Shown: positions 33,198 to 41,744, counted from the stretch's first letter. The stretch is DNA of 64,000 nucleotides from Nocardia sp. NBC_01329 (GCF_035956715.1 NZ_CP108381.1:4124001-4188000), one strand, 5' to 3'. The notes: generated from the letters alone by a model not told the origin. Translations and numbers: made by a program.

Positions 33198-34348
33198 AAC
33201 TCGCGGTCGTCGGAATCGGACAGAGCAAACAGGCCAAGAAACGTAAGGTCACCATCGGCGCGATGGTGCGCGAAGCCGTTGACGAGGCCATGGCCGACGC
33301 CGAACTGGAATTCGGCGATATCGACGCGATCGTGCTGTCGAAAACCCCCGACCTGTTCGACGGCGTGATGAACCCCGAGCTGTATCTGGCCGACGCGATG
33401 GGTGCGCGCGGGCTGCCGGTGACCCGGGTGTTCACCGGCGGCAGTGTGGGTGGGCACGCCGCGATCTACGGCGCGCATCTGGTGCAGGCCGGGCTGGCGC
33501 GGCGGGTGCTGGTGGTCGCGTACTCGAAGGAGTCCGAGGGCGACTTCACCTGGGCGCTCTCGCGCGGGCTGCCGTTCAGCGCGCAACTCGGCGCGGGCGC
33601 GGGCGCGCATTTCGCCCCGGTGATCCGGGAGTACATTCGCCGTTCCGAAGCACCCGAGCACATCGGCTGGCAGATCGCGGTGAACCATCGGCTCAATGCC
33701 ACCCGCAACCCGTACGCGCATCTCCAATTACCCGATATCACCGTGGAGCAGGTGCGCGAATCCCGCATGCTGTGGGACCCGATCCGCTTCCTGGAGTCGT
33801 GCCCGTCCTCCGACGGTTCGTGCGCGGTGGTGATCACCGGCGCGGACGATGCACACCACACCGGCCGTCCGCCGGCCTGGATCCACGGGATGTCCTGGCG
33901 TACCGAGACCGGGCATTTCGCCGGACGCGACGAGGTGAACCCCGAGGCCGGGCGGCAGTGCGCCGCCGAGGCCTACCGGCAGGCCGGGATCACCGATCCG
34001 GCAGCCGAGATCGATACCGCCGAGCTGTACATCCCCTACAGCTGGTTCGAGCCGATCTGGCTGGAGAACGTCGGCCTGGCCGAAGTAGGCGCAGGCTGGA
34101 AAGTGGTGGATTCCGGCCGCACCGCGTTCGGCGGGGAGCTGCCGATCAACCCCTCCGGCGGCGTGCTCTCCGGGAATCCCACGGGCGCGACAGGTCTGCT
34201 GCGGTTCGCCGAGGCGGCCATGCAGGTGCGCGGCACCGCGGGCGAGCATCAGGTACCGGACGCGCGCCGGGCCATCGGGCACGCCATGGGCGGGGCCGCG
34301 CAGTTCCACGCGCTATGGGTCGTCGGCTCCGAACCACCGCAATCCTGA
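33194..34348 (+). CDS. Thiolase-fold lipid-transfer-like protein lacking the catalytic Cys (Ltp3-like)
   Basis: 384 residues. Thiolase-family blocks are MVREAVDEAMADAELEFGDI (~23-42), the nucleophile-elbow region RVFTGGSVGGHAAIYGAHLV, where Ser or Gly replaces Cys, and NPSGGVLSGNPTGATGLLRF, where the His of the usual KGHPxGATG is replaced by Asn. Both catalytic features are therefore altered. It likely works with the preceding Ltp4-like and OB-fold proteins. The start overlaps by GTGA; its stop overlaps the start of a micro-ORF (TGATG). Confidence 0.82.
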   Translation: MKLAVVGIGQSKQAKKRKVTIGAMVREAVDEAMADAELEFGDIDAIVLSKTPDLFDGVMNPELYLADAMGARGLPVTRVFTGGSVGGHAAIYGAHLVQAGLARRVLVVAYSKESEGDFTWALSRGLPFSAQLGAGAGAHFAPVIREYIRRSEAPEHIGWQIAVNHRLNATRNPYAHLQLPDITVEQVRESRMLWDPIRFLESCPSSDGSCAVVITGADDAHHTGRPPAWIHGMSWRTETGHFAGRDEVNPEAGRQCAAEAYRQAGITDPAAEIDTAELYIPYSWFEPIWLENVGLAEVGAGWKVVDSGRTAFGGELPINPSGGVLSGNPTGATGLLRFAEAAMQVRGTAGEHQVPDARRAIGHAMGGAAQFHALWVVGSEPPQS

Positions 34349-34413
34349 TGCGATACCTCCGCCGAACGCACGCAACAGATTTCGAGGAGAGACTATGATG
34401 CGATACCTCCGCC
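34346..34413 (+). repeat. 18-bp direct repeat at a gene junction (50-bp period)
   Basis: TGATGCGATACCTCCGCC occurs at 34346-34363 and again at 34396-34413. Each copy is followed after ~35-50 bases by a ribosome site (GAGGAGAGACT, AAGGAGAGATC) and an ATG. A translation-initiation segment has apparently been duplicated. Confidence 0.75.
34348..34398 (+). CDS. Micro-ORF 1 of a translational-coupling chain
   Basis: 16 residues, MRYLRRTHATDFEERL. Its ATG overlaps the stop of the upstream thiolase-like gene (TGATG), and its stop overlaps the ATG of the next micro-ORF (TGATG). It most likely hands ribosomes from one gene to the next rather than making a functional peptide. It shares its first 18 bases with micro-ORF 2. 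Confidence 0.45.
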   Translation: MRYLRRTHATDFEERL

Positions 34414-34466
34414 AACGCTGCGGCCTCCGCAGACCGCATGAATCAGCTTCCAAGGAGAGATCATGA
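34398..34466 (+). CDS. Micro-ORF 2 of a translational-coupling chain
   Basis: 22 residues beginning MRYLRQRCGLRRPHESASKE. It starts on the stop of micro-ORF 1 and ends in an ATGA overlap with the start of the downstream thiolase. The internal AAGGAGAG is the ribosome site for that thiolase. Like micro-ORF 1 it is probably a coupling device. Confidence 0.45.
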   Translation: MRYLRQRCGLRRPHESASKERS

Positions 34467-35662
34467 GGGAGGGGGTGTACGTCGCCGGTGTCGGGATGAC
34501 GAAATTCGAGAAGATCCAGTCCCGGGATTGGACCTATCCGGAGATGGTCGCCGAAGCGACCGGCCAAGCTCTGGCCGACGCCGGAGTGACCTACGACCAG
34601 GTCCAGCGCGCGGCGGTCGGCTACGTCTTCCAGCCCTCCACGGCTGGTCAGCGGGCGCTCTACGATATCGGGCTCACCGGTATCCCTGTGGTGAATGTGA
34701 ACAACAACTGCGCCACCGGATCCACCGCATTGGTCCTCGCCCGCGAATGGGTACAGGCCGGGCTGGCCGATATCGTGCTCGCGGTCGGCTTCGAGCAGAT
34801 GACCAAACAGGCGATGGCCGGTGACGGCAGCACCCCGAAGGTCACCACGATCGACCGGCACATCGACGCGTTGAAGGCCGCGGCCGGATTCGGACAGTCC
34901 CCGCTGACCGCACAGTTCTTCGCGGCGGCGGCCGCCGAACATATGAAGCTGTACGGAACCACCCGCGAACAGCTGGCGCGAGTCGCGGTGAAGAACCACG
35001 AACACTCCACCCGTAACCCGAAAGCCCAGTTCCAGGACGCCTATACGCTCGACCAGGTACTCGGCGACAAGATGGTCTCCGATCCGCTGACCCGCTCGCA
35101 GTGCTCCCCCATGTCCGACGGCGCGGGCGCGGCGGTACTGGTGAGTGAACGGTACGTCCGCGAGCACGGACTCGACCGCGCGGTGCCGATCCTGGCCCAG
35201 GAACTGGTCACCGATACCGGCGCCTCGTTCGAATCCGGGTCGATGATCGATGTGGTGGGCGCGCCGATGGCCCGGATGGCGGGTCGGCAGGTCCTCGACG
35301 CCGCGGGCGTCGGGATCGGCGATATCGACGTGCTGGAACTGCACGATTGCTTCTCGATCAACGAGTTGCTCACCTACGAGGCGCTCGGTATGTGCGAGGC
35401 GGGCGGAGCCGGTGAACTGGTGGAGTCGGGTGCCACCACCTACGGCGGACGCTGGGTGGTCAACCCGTCGGGCGGGCTCATCTCCAAGGGCCATCCGCTC
35501 GGCGCCACCGGGCTCGCCCAATGCACCGAACTCGTCACCCAGGTACGCGGGGGCGCCGGCGAACGTCAGGTGCCCGGCGCGCGCTTGGGACTCGCCCATA
35601 ATCTGGGCCTCGGCGGAGCCTGTGTAGTGACCCTGTACGGGGCGCCGGGCACGGTCTCCTAG
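34463..35662 (+). CDS. Lipid-transfer protein / SCP-x-type thiolase with intact active site
   Basis: 399 residues. The nucleophile Cys is in NNNCATGSTALVLA (~82-95). A conserved HD motif lies in ELHDCFSINELL (~294-305), and the His in NPSGGLISKGHPLGATG near the C-terminus. All are as in SCP-x thiolases, which cleave 3-keto (often branched or steroid side-chain) acyl-CoAs. It is the only catalytically complete thiolase of this operon. The ATG at 34463 has AAGGAGAG upstream and overlaps micro-ORF 2. A TetR gene follows after 10 bases. Confidence 0.9.
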   Translation: MREGVYVAGVGMTKFEKIQSRDWTYPEMVAEATGQALADAGVTYDQVQRAAVGYVFQPSTAGQRALYDIGLTGIPVVNVNNNCATGSTALVLAREWVQAGLADIVLAVGFEQMTKQAMAGDGSTPKVTTIDRHIDALKAAAGFGQSPLTAQFFAAAAAEHMKLYGTTREQLARVAVKNHEHSTRNPKAQFQDAYTLDQVLGDKMVSDPLTRSQCSPMSDGAGAAVLVSERYVREHGLDRAVPILAQELVTDTGASFESGSMIDVVGAPMARMAGRQVLDAAGVGIGDIDVLELHDCFSINELLTYEALGMCEAGGAGELVESGATTYGGRWVVNPSGGLISKGHPLGATGLAQCTELVTQVRGGAGERQVPGARLGLAHNLGLGGACVVTLYGAPGTVS

Positions 35663-35672
35663 AGTTTCGATC

Positions 35673-36377
35673 ATGACGCGAAGCCGGGTGAAGGCGAGGG
35701 ACGGGGCATCGCCGCCTGCCGTCCCGGCCGCGTCCGGGACGGACCCGGCCGACGATCCGGATTCGGTGCTGCCGACCGATCAGCGACTCATCCTGGCCGC
35801 GGAGCGGCTCTTCGCCGAACGCGGGATAGACGCGGTATCCCTGCGTTCGGTGATGGCGGAGGCCGGCGCGAACGTCGCGTCGGTCCACTATCATTTCGGC
35901 TCCAAGGACGCGCTGGTCGAGGCCCTGATCAGCAGGCGCAGCGAACAATTGCACACCCGCCGGGCCGAGCTGCTCGACGCGATCGAAGCCGCCGGTACGC
36001 CGGATGCCCGCGCCCTCGCCGACGCGTTCGTCCGGCCGGTCGGTGAACTCGCCGCGGCCGGTGGCACTCCGTGGATCCGCCTGGTCGCGGGCATCATGAG
36101 CGGTAATCATCCCGCCTTGGCCCGGCTGACCGAGGGTTTCGCCCCGCAGGCCCACCGCTTCAATGCCCTGCTCGAGCAGATCGCCCCGGATACCGCGCCC
36201 CGCACGCGGCGCTTCCGGCTCACCCAGGCGATGAACCTGACCTTCCAGACCCTGGGTGATCCGGACGGTCTGCGTGGCATGCTCGCGCTCAGCGGAACCC
36301 GACTCTCTCCCGGTGAACTGCTCACCGAACTGATCGACACGGTCACCGCGATCCTCGCCGGCCCCGCGGACCGCTGA
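35673..36377 (+). CDS. TetR-family regulator following the thiolase operon
   Basis: 234 residues. An N-terminal extension of ~35 Ala/Pro/Asp-rich residues precedes the helix-turn-helix, whose recognition part is MAEAGANVASVHYHFGSKDA (~67-86). This part is almost the same as in the TetR at 54386 (EAGANPAAVHYHFGSKEA). The C-terminal domain is a helical ligand-binding part, possibly for acyl-CoA. It is transcribed with the operon or closely behind it. The palindrome at 31060-31075 is a candidate target. Confidence 0.9.
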   Translation: MTRSRVKARDGASPPAVPAASGTDPADDPDSVLPTDQRLILAAERLFAERGIDAVSLRSVMAEAGANVASVHYHFGSKDALVEALISRRSEQLHTRRAELLDAIEAAGTPDARALADAFVRPVGELAAAGGTPWIRLVAGIMSGNHPALARLTEGFAPQAHRFNALLEQIAPDTAPRTRRFRLTQAMNLTFQTLGDPDGLRGMLALSGTRLSPGELLTELIDTVTAILAGPADR

Positions 36378-36427
36378 GGATCGCGGCGGCGGCGCGTACC
36401 GGCCTTTCGAACGAGATATCGCCCGGG

Positions 36428-38212
36428 TCAGAGACGTTCCGGTGCGGCGATACCGAGGAGATCCAGTCCGTGCGCCAGAGTCCGGGCGGTGAGGTGGCAC
36501 AGGGCGATCCGATTGCCGCGCACGGGTTCCGGGGCCGACAGCACCGGGCAAGCGTCGTAGAACGCGGTGAACGCCCGCGCCAGGTCGTAGAGGTAGCCGG
36601 CCAGACGGTGCGGTTCGAGGGTCGCGGCGACTTCGTCGAGAACGGTCGAATAACCATCGAGGGTCAGGGCCAGTTCCCGCTCCGCGGCGACGAGGGGCAC
36701 GGCCGATTCGACCGGCGCGACGGTGGATTCACCCGCTCGCCGCAGGATCGATCGAATACGGGCGTGCGCGTACTGTAGATACACACCGGTATTGCCGTTG
36801 AACGCCGTCATCCGTACCGGATCGAAGGAGTAGTCCTTCACCCGTGAGGTCGACAGATCCGCGTACTTCACCGCACCGATCCCGGCCTGCTCGGCGATCG
36901 AGTCGAGTTCGGCCGCGGGCAGATCCGGGTTCTTCTCGGCGACCACCTGCCGGGCTCCCGCGACGGCGTCGTCGAGCAGATCCATCAGGCGAACGGTGCC
37001 ACCGGCTCGCGTTTTGAACGGTTTTCCGTCCGGCCCGAGGATCGTGCCGTAGGACACATGGTCGACCTCGATCGGGCCGGTGAGCCAGCCCGCCCGCCCG
37101 GCCGCCTCGAAGACCAGCCGGAAGTGCAGTGACTGCCGGGAGTCGGTCACGTACAGCAGGCGATCGGCACGCAGCGCGGTGATCCGGTAGCGGATGGCGG
37201 CGAGATCGGTGCTGTCGTAGCCGTAGCCACCGTCGCTCTTGCGGACCATCAGTACCGCGGGTTCGCCGTCGGGACCGGTGACCTGTTCGGAGTGGACGAC
37301 GACCGCGCCGGCACTGTCCACCGCGACACCTTTGTCCACGAGTTCGGCGACGGTATCGGCGAGCATCTCGTTGTAGAACGATTCCCCGACATAGTCGTCC
37401 GGGGTGAGCAGGACGCCGAGCCGGGCGTAGATGGCGCCGAACGCCTTTTCCGATTCCGCGACGATATCCCGCCAGCGCGCCACCGTATCCGTATCGCCGC
37501 GCTGTAGCGCTACCACCCGGGTGCGGGCCCGGTCCGCGAAGCCGGGGTCGGCGTCGAAACGAGCGCGGGCGGCCTTGTACAGGGCGTCGAGCGCCGAGAC
37601 CGCGCTCGTCGCCGACTCGATATCCGCGGTATGCCAGCGCAGCTCGGGGTGCTCGTCCAGATATTGGATGAGCATGCCGAACTGGGTTCCCCAGTCACCG
37701 AGATGATTGACCCGGACGACGTCGGCGCCGCGGAATCCGAATACTCGCGCGAGGCTGTCGCCGATGATGGTGGTACGCAGATGGCCGACGTGCATCTCCT
37801 TGGCCACATTCGGCGCGGAATAGTCGATCACCACCCGCCGGCCCGTCTCCGGTGCTCCCACCCCGAGCCGATCATCGGCCAGCCGGGCCGCGACCTGCTC
37901 CCATATCGTATGGTCGGCCAGCTCGATGTTCAGGAAACCGGGCCCGCTGCGTTCGACCGCGGCGAGGGCCGAACCGTCGGCATGAGCGAGCTCCGCGGCG
38001 ATGGCCGCGGCCAGCTCGGCCGGGGCCGTACGGGATTTCTTCGCCAGGGCGAGGGCGGCGTTGGACTGGAAATCGGCGCGTTCGGATCGGCGCACCACCG
38101 GATCGGCTCCGGCGAAATCCGGTCGGACTCGGACCATCGCCTCCGATACGGCAGTGCGGACATGTCCGAGCAGCGGCACAACACCGGTGGAGGGCACCCG
38201 AGGTCCTTTCAT
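36428..38212 (-). CDS. argS: Arginyl-tRNA synthetase
   Basis: 594 residues, class I. The HIGH-type motif is HVGHLR (~141-146) in ApnVAKEMHVGH context, preceded by VVIDYSAPN. GDWGTQFGMLI follows, and FKTRAGGTVRLMDLLDDAV (~375-393) takes the place of KMSKS, as is normal for many ArgS. The C-terminal anticodon-binding domain begins near TGVYLQYAHARIRSI. All domains are present. Because actinobacteria often carry a second ArgS, whether this is the housekeeping copy cannot be told from the window. The ATG overlaps the edge of a 26-bp triple repeat that forms its upstream region; AAAGGACC follows the start. Confidence 0.93.
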   Translation of the reverse strand: MKGPRVPSTGVVPLLGHVRTAVSEAMVRVRPDFAGADPVVRRSERADFQSNAALALAKKSRTAPAELAAAIAAELAHADGSALAAVERSGPGFLNIELADHTIWEQVAARLADDRLGVGAPETGRRVVIDYSAPNVAKEMHVGHLRTTIIGDSLARVFGFRGADVVRVNHLGDWGTQFGMLIQYLDEHPELRWHTADIESATSAVSALDALYKAARARFDADPGFADRARTRVVALQRGDTDTVARWRDIVAESEKAFGAIYARLGVLLTPDDYVGESFYNEMLADTVAELVDKGVAVDSAGAVVVHSEQVTGPDGEPAVLMVRKSDGGYGYDSTDLAAIRYRITALRADRLLYVTDSRQSLHFRLVFEAAGRAGWLTGPIEVDHVSYGTILGPDGKPFKTRAGGTVRLMDLLDDAVAGARQVVAEKNPDLPAAELDSIAEQAGIGAVKYADLSTSRVKDYSFDPVRMTAFNGNTGVYLQYAHARIRSILRRAGESTVAPVESAVPLVAAERELALTLDGYSTVLDEVAATLEPHRLAGYLYDLARAFTAFYDACPVLSAPEPVRGNRIALCHLTARTLAHGLDLLGIAAPERL

Positions 38213-38288
38213 GGGAGAGGGCTCAGTATCGCAGCCATGGGAGAGGGCTCAGTATCGCAGCCATCGGAGAGGGCTCAGGATCGCAGCA
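38211..38288. repeat. Triple 26-bp tandem repeat forming the argS upstream region
   Basis: Units at 38211-38236, 38237-38262 (identical) and 38263-38288 (two or three changes) read ATGGGAGAGG + GCTCAGTATCGCAGCC on the plus strand. On the argS strand each unit contains GCGATACTGAG, a possible -10, and ends in CCCAT(G), so every unit carries a promoter-like element and an ATG. The first unit abuts the argS start codon. Confidence 0.85.
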
Positions 38289-38325
38289 ACACTCGTCCCC
38301 GAAAGTCTTCGCCACGGATATGCGG

Positions 38326-38359
38326 ACGGCCGCAGGGGCGATGAGCTCCCTGCGGCCGT
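38326..38359 (-). terminator. Hairpin terminator after the CAP-domain gene
   Basis: Perfect 12-bp stem ACGGCCGCAGGG / CCCTGCGGCCGT with a 10-base loop, 58 bases beyond the stop of the CAP gene and upstream of argS. It separates the two transcripts. Confidence 0.65.
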
Positions 38360-38416
38360 GGGCACGGACTCCATCATCACCGGAAGACACAGTTTCCGGC
38401 GACCGCCGTTCACAAT

Positions 38417-39004
38417 TCAGAGTGGGCGCGGCACATTCGTCTCGAACTGCGTTCGGACGTTGCCGTGCAGTGTGTAGAGGGCGACGACTACCCGTATGTC
38501 GCCCTGTGTCGCGAATCCGATACCGAGTTGTGTGCTGGCCTTCCACACGACCTGGGTGAAATGCCCGGTCTCCCTGGAGAAGACGGGGTTGCCGTAGTCG
38601 TAGAGGGAGACCTCGTCGTACCACATCTGCACAGCCGTCCCGACATGCTGCACGGCGTCCGAGCTTCCGCCTCTGGCGAGGTAGAGGTTCTCCCCCGCAT
38701 CCGACTTGTGCGGGCAGGTGTGATCGATCGTCTGCTTCTCAGCGTAATACTGCGCGCATTGCCGGGCCGCGTCGATCATTTCCTGGCGCAGGGTCATCGG
38801 CGGTGTCCCGTGCAGGGCACGGTACTGGTTGTGCGCTTCGAGGCCGACCTGCGCGTATTGCGCGTCCCCTGTTTGTCCTGCCGCCGAACCCCCGCCTACG
38901 GCGAGCCCCACAAACAACGCAGAGGCAATGATCGATACCAACCGTCGTCCTGCTCGCACGACAACCTTCCCATCGGTGGGTGAGAAACGAATCGGAAAAA
39001 CCAT
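38417..39004 (-). CDS. Secreted CAP-domain (SCP/PR1) protein
   Basis: 195 residues. It has a long N-terminus with a signal-type hydrophobic segment (RRLVSIIASALFVGLAVGG, ~20-38) and the CAP signatures EAHNQYRALHGTPPM, then QMWYDEVSLYDY, and GHFTQVVWKASTQLGIGFA (the classic HFTQVVW). The CAP pocket His and Glu residues are visible. Bacterial CAP proteins are exported and may bind lipids or act on the cell wall; the exact role is unknown. ATG 39004 has GGGGAG upstream. Confidence 0.9.
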   Translation of the reverse strand: MVFPIRFSPTDGKVVVRAGRRLVSIIASALFVGLAVGGGSAAGQTGDAQYAQVGLEAHNQYRALHGTPPMTLRQEMIDAARQCAQYYAEKQTIDHTCPHKSDAGENLYLARGGSSDAVQHVGTAVQMWYDEVSLYDYGNPVFSRETGHFTQVVWKASTQLGIGFATQGDIRVVVALYTLHGNVRTQFETNVPRPL

Positions 39005-39169
39005 CGGAAAACTCCCCGGCCATGGACGGCCCGGAGTGAGATCACGATCAGCCCGCCGTATCGCGCGGGGCGGGAAAAGACGCCCCAAGGCTAGCGGATC
39101 CGTGTCGCCCACAAGTAATTTCGGTCCGTCGGCCGCGATGGGTCCGAGCGGGACGGATGGGGGGCGTGC

Positions 39170-40759
39170 TCAGTTCACCTGTCGGCCTTCGCCCCAGTAC
39201 TGCGCACGCAGTGCCTTCTTGTCCGGCTTACCGAGCGGGCTCACGGGAATTCTGTCGGCGAAATCCACCGTCTTCGGTGTGTACACCGCGCCCTTGCGGT
39301 CTTTCACCAGGGACTGGAGTTCCTCGACCGGGACACTCTGGCCCGCACGCAGCACGACCACGGCTTTCACCGCCTCGCCCCACTTCTCGTCCGGCACACC
39401 GATCACCGCTGCCGCGCTCACCGCCGGATGCGCCGACAGCACATCCTCGACCTCGCGCGGGAACACGTTGAACCCGCCGGAGACGATCATGTCCTTCTTG
39501 CGGTCGACGATATAGAGGAAACCCTCCTCGTCCTGCCTGGCGATATCGCCGGTGTGCAGCCAGCCGAATTCGGTGGCCGCCGCGGTCTGTTCGGGCTTGT
39601 TCAGATACCCGTTCATCACCAGCGGTCCACGCACGCACACCTCGCCGGGTTCGCCCCGGGGCACTTCATCGCCCTTCTCGTCGAGCAGCGCCACCGACAG
39701 CCACGGCACCGGACGACCGCAGCTGGCCAGCCGCTCGGGTTTGTTCAGATCGTGGTCGCCGCGGCGGAGCACCGAGATGGTCATCGGGCTCTCGGCCTGA
39801 CCGTAGAACTGGAAGAAAATGGGACCGAACTTCTCGATCGCCTCGGCCAGGCGGGTCGGGGAGATCGCGGAGGCGCCGTAGAACACCGTCTGCAGGCTGG
39901 ACAGGTCGTACTTGTCCAGGTCCGGGCTGTCCAGCAGGGCGTAGAGCATGGTGGGCACCAGCATGGTCGCGGTGATCTTGTACTTCTCGATCGCCTCGAG
40001 CACCTTGGCCGGATGGAAGTACGGCAGCACCACGATGGAACCGCCCTGCTGGGCGGTGGGGTTCCAGAAGGCGGCGCCGGCGTGGCTGAGCGGGGTACAC
40101 ACCAGGAACCGGACCTCGTCGGGCCATTCCCACTCGGTCATCTGGATGCGCAACATGGTGGTGCTGCCGCGGAAGCTCATCTCCACGCCCTTGGGCTTAC
40201 CGGTGGTGCCGCCGGTGTAGGCCAGGCTCATGGTGGCGTTCGGGTCCACCTGCGGACCGCGCACACGCTCGGGAGTGAATCCGGCCGCCAGTTCGATGAG
40301 ATCGGTCCCGGCCTCGGACGGACCGAACGAGAACAGGTTCCGCAGCCCGGGCACCTTATCGCGCAATTGTGCCGCCCGCTCGTCGAAACCGGCCGGATCG
40401 TAGATCAGGGTCTCCACACCCGCGTCCTCCAGGACGTAGGCGTGATCGTCGAGCGAGCCCATGGGATGCAGCGCCATGGCCCGCGACCCGTTCACGTTGT
40501 TGGCGCCCTGGGCGAAGATCACCTCCGGCCGGTTGGCCGAGAGCACCGCCACCGGCGAGCCGATGCCGAGGCCGGCCGAGGCCAGCGCCTGGGCGAAGCG
40601 GCTGATCTGATCGCGCACGTCGCGGTAGGTCAAGGTCGCGTCGTCGATATGGACCGCGGTGCGGTCGGCATAACGCTCGAGAGCTTTGCCCAGCAGGTCC
40701 ACCGCCAGCGGCTCGCGGTGCAGCGGGGCGGTGTCGTCGACGTGCGGTTCAGTGTTCAT
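39170..40759 (-). CDS. Fatty-acyl-CoA synthetase (FadD family)
   Basis: 529 residues of the adenylate-forming family. The P-loop is LAYTGGTTGKPKGVEMSF (~190-207), A5-type YGQAESPMT, A7 GWLHTGDIARQDEEGFLYIV, A8 RKKDMIVSGGFNVFPREVED, and the catalytic Lys in SPLGKPDKKALRAQYW. It activates a carboxylate with ATP and joins it to CoA. ATG 40759 has AAAGGCAG upstream; a longer frame to 40885 looks non-coding. A KstR-like box 138 bases upstream suggests a sterol side-chain or related acid as substrate, which is inference. Confidence 0.92.
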   Translation of the reverse strand: MNTEPHVDDTAPLHREPLAVDLLGKALERYADRTAVHIDDATLTYRDVRDQISRFAQALASAGLGIGSPVAVLSANRPEVIFAQGANNVNGSRAMALHPMGSLDDHAYVLEDAGVETLIYDPAGFDERAAQLRDKVPGLRNLFSFGPSEAGTDLIELAAGFTPERVRGPQVDPNATMSLAYTGGTTGKPKGVEMSFRGSTTMLRIQMTEWEWPDEVRFLVCTPLSHAGAAFWNPTAQQGGSIVVLPYFHPAKVLEAIEKYKITATMLVPTMLYALLDSPDLDKYDLSSLQTVFYGASAISPTRLAEAIEKFGPIFFQFYGQAESPMTISVLRRGDHDLNKPERLASCGRPVPWLSVALLDEKGDEVPRGEPGEVCVRGPLVMNGYLNKPEQTAAATEFGWLHTGDIARQDEEGFLYIVDRKKDMIVSGGFNVFPREVEDVLSAHPAVSAAAVIGVPDEKWGEAVKAVVVLRAGQSVPVEELQSLVKDRKGAVYTPKTVDFADRIPVSPLGKPDKKALRAQYWGEGRQVN

Positions 40760-41151
40760 TCGTCTGCCTTTCGGGCCGGCCCGTAGAAGCGGCCCAGCGA
40801 AATTGACCGGTGCTCCGGCGCGGTCCCGGACCGCGGGCACCGCCACATGGCGCCGCGGCCCGGGAACCACCCGCGGGGCTCGCAAACCGCAAAAACTATA
40901 ACACGTTCTACTTTAGTTCCGTGGGTGATCCCGCGGACCCGGACATACCGCCCAGGGCAGTAGACCTCCTCGGTACTCGAGATCTCACCACCGATGATCA
41001 GGGGCCGGCCGCCGCGCTCGGCGACCGCATAGTCCCGTGGTGCCCGCGCCGATTCCGGCAGCGCCGGGAACCCGTGCCGGAGTCAGCCGAACCGAACGCC
41101 CGTCCCGGCCGAACAGCGGCGCCCCGAGCTTCGCCGGAGTCGCATCAGCTC
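40760..41151. other. Divergent intergenic region between fadD and rrf2-like genes
   Basis: It contains the KstR-like box (40897-40910) near fadD and the Rrf2 promoter at the right end. The middle ~240 bases have no gene that I can support; the open frames crossing it lack ribosome sites. Confidence 0.5.
40897..40910. promoter_or_regulatory. KstR-like box upstream of the acyl-CoA synthetase
   Basis: TATAACACGTTCTA matches TNNAACNNGTTNNA at every fixed position, in an AT-rich island typical of a promoter. It is the second such site in the window. Confidence 0.65.
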
Positions 41152-41184
41152 TTGTCAACCGCGAACAGGGATAGTTACTATCCC
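41152..41184 (+). promoter_or_regulatory. Promoter with overlapping Rrf2-type operator
   Basis: TTGTCA (41152-41157) and TACTAT (41176-41181) are good -35/-10 elements with 18-base spacing. GGGATAG-TTA-CTATCCC (41168-41184), a perfect 7-bp inverted repeat, covers the -10. The ATG follows 7 bases after the -10, so the mRNA is probably leaderless and the operator is placed to block it. Confidence 0.65.
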
Positions 41185-41188
41185 GATT

Positions 41189-41707
41189 ATGAAGATGGGC
41201 GAGGGCGTCGAGTGGAGCCTGCACTGCTGCGTGACGCTGACCTGGCTCGACGATCAGTGGCCGGTACCGATCGCCCGGCTGGCCACCTGGTTCGACCTGC
41301 CTGTGGAATATCTGAAGAAGCGCGTACAGGCCTTGGTGCGGGCCGGAATCCTCAGTTCCGCCCCCGGCGTGCGAGGCGGCTTCGGACTGGCCCGGGCGCC
41401 CGAGCGGATCACCCTGCTCGATGTGGTCACCGCCATCGAGGGCGGCCTGGATCCCTTTCGCTGCACCGAGATCCGGCAGCGCGGCGGCAGCGGTCGCACC
41501 ACGGGGGCGGAGTTCGACCGGCCGTGCGGTATCTCGCTGGCAATGCGCCGCGCGGAGCTGGCATGGCGCCGGGAGCTCGCCGCCCAGACCATCGCCGACC
41601 TCGCCGCCGAGGCCCCCGCCGATTCCGCGGAGCGCACCCGGCGCGGCTTCGGTAGCCCAGGATTCGGCACGACCGGCGGATGGCCGATTTCCGCGGCGAC
41701 CGAATAA
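41189..41707 (+). CDS. Rrf2-family transcriptional regulator
   Basis: 172 residues. The winged helix occupies ~5-85 (WSLHCCVTLTWLDDQWPVPI, LPVEYLKKRVQALVRAGILS, GVRGGFGLARAPERITLLDV). Cys residues at ~13, 14, ~92 and ~112 could bind an Fe-S cluster or sense redox, but the classic Cys spacing of NsrR/IscR is not evident. No ribosome site precedes the ATG, consistent with a leaderless transcript. It is 37 bases upstream of an NDH-2-like gene and probably controls it together with itself. Confidence 0.88.
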   Translation: MKMGEGVEWSLHCCVTLTWLDDQWPVPIARLATWFDLPVEYLKKRVQALVRAGILSSAPGVRGGFGLARAPERITLLDVVTAIEGGLDPFRCTEIRQRGGSGRTTGAEFDRPCGISLAMRRAELAWRRELAAQTIADLAAEAPADSAERTRRGFGSPGFGTTGGWPISAATE

Positions 41708-41744
41708 AGACATTCGAAATCCCGATCAGTCACCGGAGGACGAT

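Noticed and set aside
39428..40786. 452-codon plus-strand frame opposite fadD
   Set aside because: Antisense shadow typical of high-GC coding DNA; no ribosome site and no family motif.
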